Source of the DNA: Gossypium raimondii
Taxonomy: Eukaryota > Streptophyta > Magnoliopsida > Malvales > Malvaceae
Reading direction: 5' to 3'
NCBI RefSeq assembly: GCF_025698545.1
Contig: NC_068566.1
Span: forward strand, 48,091,192 to 48,155,191
DNA: 64,000 nucleotides
The notes beneath the pieces are model-generated. The model was not told where the DNA came from. It did not search any database and was given only the letters and a program-made list of their open reading frames with translations. The translations under genes were made by a program, and so were the position numbers. Positions 56,862-64,000 of this stretch are shown in pieces. Each line of letters opens with the position of its first letter. The stretch's first letter is position 1.

Positions 56862-57148
56862 ATGGGGTGTAAGTTTGCTGCTAAATTTGCCTTCTTTCCA
56901 CCATCTCCTTCAACATATCAGATCAAGAAACATGACAATGGCAAACTCACAGTGGTTTCATCATTAATGCCTGATGATGCTTCTTTGGACGTGCTTTTAA
57001 TTGACACTAAACATGGGAACAAAATTGTTGGTTTTTATTTGAAAAACTCATATGCACGCCTTACTCTGCTTTACTCTCATGGCAATGCTGGTCAGCTCTA
57101 TAGCCTCTTTATTCAGCTCAAAGCCCACCTTGGAGTCAATCTTATGGG
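56862..57148 (+). pseudogene. First exon of an ABHD17-like alpha/beta hydrolase, gene truncated
   Basis: ATG 56862 starts MGCKFAAKFAFFPPSPSTYQ, the usual N-terminus of plant ABHD17-like hydrolases (the family includes depalmitoylases). It continues through LDVLLIDTKHGNKIVGFYL and LTLLYSHGNAGQLYSLFIQL to NLMG, then a good donor (GG/GTAAGT at 57149). The family has SHGNAADLGQ; here three residues (ADL) are missing. The next exon should give YDYSGYG and the GxSxG nucleophile, but nothing like it is found by 58500. The gene is therefore cut off after exon 1. The chromovirus ends about 60 bp before the ATG. Confidence 0.8.
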
Positions 57149-58521
57149 GTAAGTTGGGTTTTTAATGCTGTTTTCACGTTTTTAACCGACTTTACATTTA
57201 GCAACTAAGCTTCCTAGGCTGAGAGGTGTAGTTCTACATAGCAGCATTCTTTTCGCCTTAAAACGACAAAGTTGAATACTAGTGAGGGATGTTGTAAGAT
57301 TAAGTTATGGCAACCCAAAAGTCCAAAACCAAGATTTAGTAAATGTTGGTGGTAGCCTAAGTGGTCTTGATGTTGGAGACCTCGGTGTTTGAACTGCTGC
57401 CGGAAACCGAAATGCACGTCGGAATGTTGCTGCTTCTGCAACAAATGTTCCTGGTGGAAATGTTGCTGTTCTGGGGGTACACACAATAATAATGATGAGT
57501 TATATGGTATAAGCAAGAGGGCTAATGGTGATAATGTGCTTTGCATAGATTGCTGAACTTGCTTAACATCCGCCCACCCTATAATCATTGGCAGTAGTAG
57601 CCTACAAAACAAGATTTTATAAGTTTACCTTTTAATTCAACCACAACAACTCTCGGTTGTTGAATTATTTGAAAGTTTTCATTTAAGCTATTAATTTATT
57701 CAAAACATTTGCTTAAGTCATTGGTTGTTAAATTTTTTTAAAAAAAAAGTCTAACTAGTAAATTTTAAGCGATGATTCAACAATTGGTAAGGTGAATCAA
57801 AAATCATCTATGGGGAAAAGAATATACTTTAGATCTAAGTCGATCTAACAATCAATATTGGAAATCGGAAAAGAAAACCGTTTGAATTTTGATTCATAGA
57901 TTCATGATATTCAAAGTTATTTTATAAAAAAAAACTAAACCGTAAAAGAAAAAAGAAATGAGAACTTTCTATTGATGCAAGCTATACGAACAAAGAAGTC
58001 CGTACGACAATGATTTTAATAGCTTAGTGATTTAAATTAAAACTTTTGAATAATTCAGTGATTATTTTATAATTTTTGAAATTAAATAACCAAAATATAA
58101 ACTTACTAATAGTTTAATAATATTAGTGTAATTTATCTTTACTTTTATATATTTAAAAAATATAGGAGCTTTTATTGATTATTACCCATTAAATTTTGGG
58201 ATAGGAAGGTAAAACGATTACTTTGATTAATTTTGAATATAATCAATGATAATTAATCATGACACATCAAGTATCATATTTTTTATTAGTATATTTTGTC
58301 AACATTTACAGCAAATATACAAGCATCGAGGCAAAATTTGTTATTATATAAATCAAAATCATGTAAAATTGATAAAAAAAAATATGAAGGCTGTGCTTAC
58401 TTATCATTAATTGCTTACTTTCAAAATTGATAGAGGCTAAAATTGGTTCAATCTTTGTAGAAAGTAAAATGATTCATTTTGTTTTATTTGAAAAAAATTT
58501 TAGAAAACGAGTCAGTAAGTT
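57149..58521. other. Spacer after the hydrolase fragment, with a MITE
   Basis: No hydrolase exons are visible. A minus frame at 57214-57612 is Gln/His/Leu-rich and looks like chance. A shortened copy of the MITE at 42111 lies at about 57661-58118. Confidence 0.5.
57661..58118. mobile_element. MITE, diverged copy of the element at 42111
   Basis: The right side (AATTCAGTGATTATTTTATAA, AAATAACCAAAATATAAACT, TACTAATAGTTTAATA) matches the family. The left end is truncated to about GAAAGTTTTCATTTAAGC. Boundaries are approximate. Confidence 0.55.
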
Positions 58522-58593
58522 GGTTCCATGGTGTAGTGGTTAGCACTCTGGACTTTGAATCCAGCGACCTGGGTTCGACTCCCGGTAGGACCT
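58522..58593 (+). tRNA. trnQ-UUG: tRNA-Gln (anticodon UUG)
   Basis: 72 nt with a complete cloverleaf: D-arm with GTGTAGTGGTTAGCAC, anticodon stem CTCTGGA/TCCAG with loop CTTTGAA (anticodon TTG at 58555-58557), T-arm with GGTTCGACTCC (B box). The acceptor stem is GGTTCCA against TAGGACC, giving one C-A mismatch at pair 6-67 and a T-G wobble. A run of seven T at 58597-58603 serves as pol III terminator. It is a nuclear-type gene without intron. Confidence 0.93.
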
Positions 58594-58956
58594 TCAATTT
58601 TTTTCCTATAATATTGTAATTACTTTACATACGGACACATTATATTACAATTACAATGAAACTTTACATAGTTAATGGATTGACTGATGAATTTGCCCAT
58701 GGATTTGAGCAGCAAGAGCCATAAAACACACTTCAAACTTTCTGAATCATCAACGCAGCTCTGCAAGATAAAGTCCAAATATCACATATGTTTCTAACAA
58801 TGTGAGTTTTCACTATTAGTATCTCTTTCTTTTTTCTTTTTTTTCAGCAGTATGGTTTACATTTTCCCAACTTGTACAAACTTACAATACCATATTCCAT
58901 CAACACTATCATGCGGTAGAACAACTTTTCACCATTCATCACCCGAATTGTGCCGA

Positions 58957-61900
58957 TTAGCTCTTAAGAAAATGGTACTTTGATTCAACATAGCTCTCTG
59001 CATCCCATAAAAATGAACCAAATGCCACTGCTTCCAACACTAGCATTGTCAACCCAGAGAAAGTGAGTGAAACTACTTCATCATTTGAAGTATCGAGTGA
59101 ACCGTCATCGAGAATTCGAATGTCAGGCCTCCCGAATAGTGCTTGTGTTTGCTTTTCAATTAACGAAATAGCTTCTTTGGATCTTATAGTTGCGTATCTC
59201 TGAAGTGTCTCGGAATCCAAATACATAACGTAAGATCTCAGTCTATATTGTTTTCCTTCGGCATCTCCGTATCCTCCTCCATCATCGTCATCGTGGGGTG
59301 GGATTCTAATCAAAGAATCTGGATCCCAAAGCTGCTTCCCTGGATTAGGATCTTCAAATCTTGCTTGGCTTTTAGTGAAATCCTCGGGAAGGGTTTTCAT
59401 TGTTCTCTCGAGTTGAAACCGTTGATCGACTCTTCTAAGGAAATATCCGTACATTATCGAAGCAGCATAGAGCTTTCCAAGCTTGATCTTGCTAATTTGA
59501 ACAATGGTACTTAGGGGACCAACCATTCGGTCTCCGAGCACAAGGGATAAGTGGCTTTGAATCATTTCAAATGCTTCAGGAGAATGAACAAATTCCAGTT
59601 TTTGTTCCTGGTTTGGCCAAAAGTCCACTCGTCCAGTAGGGTCTGAAGTTTCCGTTACCTTAGGAATCATTGAAATCTCGTTGTCGACAAATTTCTGTAC
59701 AATCAAACAATATATGATTTCCTCCAGTGTTTTCTGTCTCTCCTTTTCTTTAACTTCAGCTATTCTCCTACAGTTCAATGGTTTCAATTATATCAGTAAC
59801 TTCTTAGTAGGGTAATAGCAAAAGAACAGGTAAAAGTACCATGGAAGCCCTTGTACTAAGAGTCGGATTGCATTTTGCCCCCTTTACTCAAAAAATGGAC
59901 AAATTAATCACTATACGTTAGATCAAAGAGCAAATTCATCCTTCTTGTTAAAAATTTCATTCAATTCTATAGTTAAAAATTTGTGTGCCTGGCAAAATAA
60001 CTAGACGTGTACCACATTCTGACGTACATGGACTGGTTTTTATCAATAGAAATGGATGAAATTTTCAACAAAATGACCAATTTGCTCTTTGCTTTAATGT
60101 ACAGGGACTAATTTGTCCATTTTTATAGTAAAGGAAGCAAAATGCAATCCAACTTCTAGTACAAGGGCCTCTATAGTACTTTTCCCCAAACGAACAATGT
60201 AGTAAGCACTGGTTGAATTTTGAAATAATTAAGTCAAAAACCTATGATTTTAAAAAGTAACACAGCATAACATAAAAATGCTATTATCCTGTTAATTTAT
60301 GAAACGAGAAACATTTTATTCTAATTCACATGCATGCACACACATACACCCAGATTTTTTCAACTGCACTATAGAAGGAACTAAAATGGAAAGAGATGAA
60401 GCTCACTTGTAGAGGAGATCTTGAGATTGTGGAGTTTCTTCTGTCTGGTCATTTTTATCACTCTGAAGGTTATCGAGCTGTTGATCAACAGCCGCAGGCA
60501 ATAAATGAGGATGAGTTCTCAATATTTGTGCCAAAAGCTGGCCAACCGGAGATTCAAATTCTACAGGAGCAATTGGTGATAAATTATCACCTGACTCCCC
60601 CGAGGCTCTCATAGTTAAGCATCTTCCTCCTCGGTACTTATCGGGGACCATTCCTAGCTTTGGAATGCATAACGTGGGACATCTCTGAATAGAAAACACT
60701 CAGAGAGAGCTAATCAGACAGGGGAAAGTATCAAAGACTGAAGATTCTATATTTTTACGCCTGTATTCCAAAACATGCATGCCATAGGAGTGAGTATTCT
60801 AAAACATGTAACGCATGCTCTACTATCAAGTTTTACTCAAATTGAAATCTATTTAACCGAACTGCTTTCGACTACTTGGTATTTCGCAATCAGAACATCA
60901 TAAATTAAATGATTTCCAAATAATGGTAACACATTTCAGATTCACAAACATAGCACCTCCTAAAAGCATGAAGATCCAAAGGCCATATATATATAAACTC
61001 CAAGAACTTTATAAAAGAAACATGCTACTAAGTTTTTCCATATCTATTTCTTTAAGTTTAGCAAAGACAACTACGACGTAAAAGTGGCAACATGGATTGG
61101 TTCAGTTAGTTGAGTACTCATCAGCACCCCCAAGCAGGGGCAAAGGATGGGGGGCTGGCAGGAGCCTTGTCCCCCTAAAATGAGAAATTTCTTCTTAGAC
61201 CCCCAGAAATTCATAAAATCCTAAGTTAATATATGGTAAAATTATAGTTTAGGCCCAAAAATGCTAGAATTTGAAGTTACTCTTTTTGAAAACCACAATG
61301 TTATAAGCCAATACAAGGGCAAAATTGCATTTTAACTCTAATAAAAATATGTAACTTAATCTCGAGCCCCCTCTAAAAAAGTTTCTGGCTTTACCCCTGC
61401 CCCCAAGCAAGTACCAAGGTTCGAGTCTCGTCAGCAATCTCATTTGGTAGGTGATATTGGGTAGCCTTCCCTCACCTAAATTTATTTTGACCAGAAAAAA
61501 AAAAGTAGTATTCAAGCATTTCCTCTTTCCAATATTTTCAATAAACTATCCAACTGGTATAAGTTAACATAGCAGCAAAATATGAACAAGGATTAAGCAG
61601 TTGCCAGTAGACTGCATCCAATGGCAAAGAGGAAAACAACAATAGGTTTCTAATAACTAGCAACCAAACTGGAATTTGCACAACCACTGAAGAAAACCCT
61701 AGCATCAAGGGAGAAGAAAACAAGAATAAAACCAGCAATTTGTATCAACTATCTAATTAAATACCAAACTTTTATGTTCTCTATATGAAAAAAATACTAT
61801 TCCCAAGGGACCAAAAAAATTCCCAGAGTCTAGAATTTTACAATAATTAAAACCAAGATATGAGCAACACAAATAGACATATAAATATGAACATAAAAAA

Positions 61901-62030
61901 GAAAAAGGGAGCATACTTTGAAGAAAGGAGAAGAGAGGAAGAAATGATTGGGATGGAAGTGTCTGAAATTGAGGGTTCCAGCTGAAGGGATGGCTATCAA
62001 TACCTCAGTTGCTACGCCCGCTATCTGCAT
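58957..62030 (-). CDS. Plastid DUF760 protein, UV-B-induced protein At3g17800-like, 400 aa
   Basis: Three exons on the minus strand: 61917-62030, 60407-60684, 58957-59767; GT-AG introns and an open joined frame. The N-terminus (MQIAGVATEVLIAIPSAGT) continues into a Ser/Phe-rich stretch typical of a plastid transit peptide. Next come RCPTLCIPKLGMVPDKYRGG and SPVGQLLAQILRTHPHLLPA, then RIAEVKEKERQKTLEEIIYC and the DUF760 core with GDRMVGPLSTIVQISKIKLG and YAASIMYGYFLRRVDQRFQL. The biochemical role is unknown; the Arabidopsis relative is named for induction by UV-B. Intron 2 contains a Mutator-type MITE, and intron 1 a SINE-like repeat split by a hAT MITE. A telo-box-like AAACCCTAA lies in the leader region (62080-62088). 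The usual length is about 420 aa, so this copy is slightly short. Confidence 0.93.
59829..60187. mobile_element. Mutator-type MITE (GGTAAAAGTACC family) in intron 2 of the DUF760 gene
   Basis: The left end GGTAAAAGTACCATGGAAGCCC is mirrored by GGGCCTCTATAGTACTTTT. Flanks AAAAGAACA (59820-59828) and AAACGAACA (60188-60196) match at 8 of 9. Confidence 0.88.
61088..61505 (+). repeat. tRNA-derived SINE split by a hAT MITE, in intron 1 of the DUF760 gene
   Basis: GGTTCAGTTAGTTGAGTACT is an A-box-like head and GGTTCGAGTCTCG a good pol III B box, with the MITE at 61135-61399 between them. The SINE body follows and ends in a tract of ten A near 61495-61504. Joining the flanks restores the expected A-to-B spacing of about 35-40 bp. 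Confidence 0.7.
61135..61399. mobile_element. hAT-type MITE, 265 bp, with perfect 8-bp target duplication
   Basis: CCCCCAAG lies directly before (61127-61134) and after (61400-61407). The termini CAGGGGCAAAG and CTTTACCCCTG are inverted copies with one difference and start with the CAGGG typical of hAT elements. Confidence 0.92.
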
Positions 62031-62356
62031 TTCTTAATTTGCTACTCTCTCTCTTTTCTTTTTTTTTTTGCTTTTGAAAAAACCCTAAATCAAAATCCTC
62101 TAAGAAGAAAGAAGGGAAGAAGGAGGTTTTTGATAATGGTGGGAAATACTGTAAGATGGAATGTGGTGGTTGTTGAAACTAGTTTCTTTGTGGACTTCTC
62201 TTTCTTTTTTTCTTTTTTCTTTTTTTTTTTTCCATTTTTTCTAAATTACTTTTTTTCTTAAAAAAATTTTTTTTGCAAGAAGTTTATATATTTAGTGATT
62301 TATAACTTTTCTAAAAAAATAAATTATTAGATGAAAAAAAATACACTTATTTCAAA
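62031..62356. promoter_or_regulatory. Leader and promoter region of the DUF760 gene (minus strand)
   Basis: On the coding strand this region holds A/G-rich tracts near the ATG and a telo-box (AAACCCTAA on plus) at 62080-62088. No clear TATA box was identified. The hAT MITE begins at 62357. Confidence 0.4.
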
Positions 62357-62781
62357 TAGAGGTGATCATGGGTTGGGTGGCCTGGCCCGACCCGATGGTC
62401 CGCCTGAAATATAGGAGGGTTCGGATAAAAATATAGGCCCGAAATATGAGTTTGGGTAAAAAATGAGGCCCGTTTGGAAAACAGCCGGGCCTCGGGCAAA
62501 ACTTTTTTGACCCGGGCCTGACCCGGCCCGAATATATAATAAATATATATTTTTTATTTTTTAATTTTAAAGTATTTTTAAAATTCTTTATTTTTTATTT
62601 TTTATTTTTAAAATACAATTTTTGTGTTTATTAAAAAAATGGGCCGGGCTAGGGCTTAGGAATTTTTTCCTAGGCCGGGCTTGGACAAAATTTCAGGCCC
62701 ATATTTCGGGCCGGGCCAGGGCCTAAGACGCGGGCCAAAATTTTTTTAAATCCGACCTGACCCGACCCATAATCACCTCTA
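62357..62781. mobile_element. hAT-type MITE, 425 bp, with perfect 8-bp target duplication
   Basis: ATTTCAAA flanks it on both sides (62349-62356 and 62782-62789). The termini are TAGAGGTGATCATGGGT and ACCCATAATCACCTCTA, inverted with one mismatch. Subterminal regions are rich in CCCGGGCC-type words in both orientations. The minus frame at 62670-62951 crosses its end and is not a gene. Confidence 0.93.
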
Positions 62782-62929
62782 ATTTCAAATATATTTGTTT
62801 TTTTCCCTAAACATGCTTGCTTTTTAATAACAAGAATAAAGGTTTTTTTTAAGAATATAGAAGGGGTGAAGAAAGTGAAATGAAAATTATGAATTGGAAT
62901 TTGTTTACTTTTTCCTATATTACTCCATT

Positions 62930-63487
62930 TAGGAGTAAATGAATAGAACATTCGATAAATTATTCATGAACTACTCGTATAACATTTGTTTATGTTTGTT
63001 TATTAACAGATGTGTGTTCGATTTGTTTATGTTCACGAACAAACTCATTTATTGGCTCGTTTATAAGTTCATTTATTGATTTGTTTATGACTCGTTTATT
63101 TATTAATGATATTTTTTATAAAAATTCCTTTAGTATATATTAATAAAATTATCTTGGTTTGTATTTTTCATTTATAATATAATTATTAATATTTATATTT
63201 GACTATTTTATATCTAAACAATATATGTGTATGTATTTATTGTTTGTTTGTTTATTATTTATTAACATTGTTCGTGAACATGTTCAATTATATGTTCATG
63301 AACAACTTAATCAAACATCACGAACATTAAACAAACGAATATGAACACACGTAATTTTAAATAAACGAACATGAACAAAAATTTGAAATTTATTAACGAA
63401 CACAAACTGAACACGAACAAGCTTAAAAATAAACAAGCGAACATGATTAGAGGTTTTTCGTTCAAGCTCGGTTCATTTACAGTCCTA
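62930..63487. mobile_element. hAT-type MITE, 558 bp, rich in GTTCGTGAAC-type repeats
   Basis: The left end TAGGAGTAAATGAATAG is mirrored by CGGTTCATTTACAGTCCTA. The 8-bp flanks match at 7 of 8: ACTCCATT (62922-62929) and ACTCTATT (63488-63495). The interior has many subterminal repeats of GTTCATGAAC, TGTTCG and CGTTTAT in both orientations. Confidence 0.85.
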
Positions 63488-64000
63488 ACTCTATTGAGTT
63501 CTCAATTATAAAGTTAAGAAAAAAATTAAGCATAAAAGAGTATGTAAAATTATTAATTTTAATGAAACTTATTTTTCATTCATTCTATTTAAACCATATT
63601 GAATTCTAACTTTTGTAAATATAAAAATAGTAATAATTCATTTTACTAAATTTAGATGATAAATGTAATTGTCAAGCTCTCATTTTCACTTCAAAGCTTG
63701 TTTCTTTTCATAGGTTTTCTGATATGATAAGCAATTAAACTAAATTATTAGTAAGCTCAATTTTAAAAGATAAACTCTTAGTAAATTTAATTTCGACCAC
63801 TTAATTTTAAAAATTATTTAATTGTCATTAAATTATAAAAAAATTTGTTCAAATAACAAAACTGTTAAAATTTGTTACTAACCTTCTCATTCATACCAAC
63901 CGATTGTTACTAACCTTCTCATTCATACCAACCGAAAACCCTTTCCTTCCTCTTCCATGGATGATATTTTTTTCATACAACAATTTTAAATATTATAAAT
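63488..64000. other. AT-rich intergenic DNA
   Basis: A direct repeat of about 30 bp (ACCTTCTCATTCATACCAAC) is tandem at 63880-63931. No gene is supported before the window ends. Confidence 0.5.

Noticed and set aside
57214..57612. 132-codon minus-strand frame rich in Gln, His and Leu
   Set aside because: It is low-complexity with no neighbours or domain to support it, in a spacer after a truncated gene.

Overview
The window looks like plant nuclear DNA, probably cotton (Gossypium, Malvaceae) or a close relative. The evidence is AT-rich intergenic DNA, multi-exon genes with GT-AG introns, plant-specific gene families, Ty3/gypsy LTR sequences starting TGTAACA and ending GTTACA, and many MITEs. 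The genus is an inference from repeat style; no search was run.

Layout. Positions 1-28600 are almost gene-free. At the left are LTR-derived sequences, including a solo LTR (3534-5771, 5-bp target duplication TATAT) inside another probable solo LTR (2812-7531). A diverged segmental duplication (8488-10016 and 12101-13347) flanks a small unrecognised gene with a TATA box (10951-11301) and a short fragment resembling the start of plant-mobile-domain/MAIN-like proteins. The rest to 28.6 kb is MITEs, SINE-like pieces, LTR remnants and featureless AT-rich DNA.

Positions 28600-52000 are a gene island with four plus-strand genes, whose exons I joined by hand into complete frames: a JMJ706-type JmjN/JmjC histone demethylase (870 aa), a LAS1-like pre-rRNA processing HEPN nuclease (619 aa), DAD1, a subunit of oligosaccharyltransferase (117 aa), and the plastid glycerol-3-phosphate acyltransferase ATS1 (461 aa). 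They act in separate processes (chromatin, ribosome assembly, ER glycosylation, plastid lipid synthesis), and nothing suggests co-regulation.

Positions 54160-57150 hold a decayed minus-strand Ty3/gypsy chromovirus (RT, RNase H, integrase, chromodomain) lying directly against the first exon of a truncated ABHD17-like alpha/beta hydrolase. A tRNA-Gln(UUG) follows at 58522-58593. A three-exon minus-strand gene for a plastid DUF760 protein like the UV-B-induced At3g17800 (400 aa) ends the genic part. Two hAT-type MITEs lie upstream of it.

The most interesting observations are: short arrays in the LTRs whose successive units keep a hairpin while the stem sequence changes; a partial exon repeated in tandem within a LAS1 intron; a JMJ gene whose first coding exon carries only the ATG, behind several uORFs, plus an in-frame 78-nt intron next to an iron ligand; and one MITE family that has entered introns of three neighbouring genes. 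I found no clear new multi-gene system.
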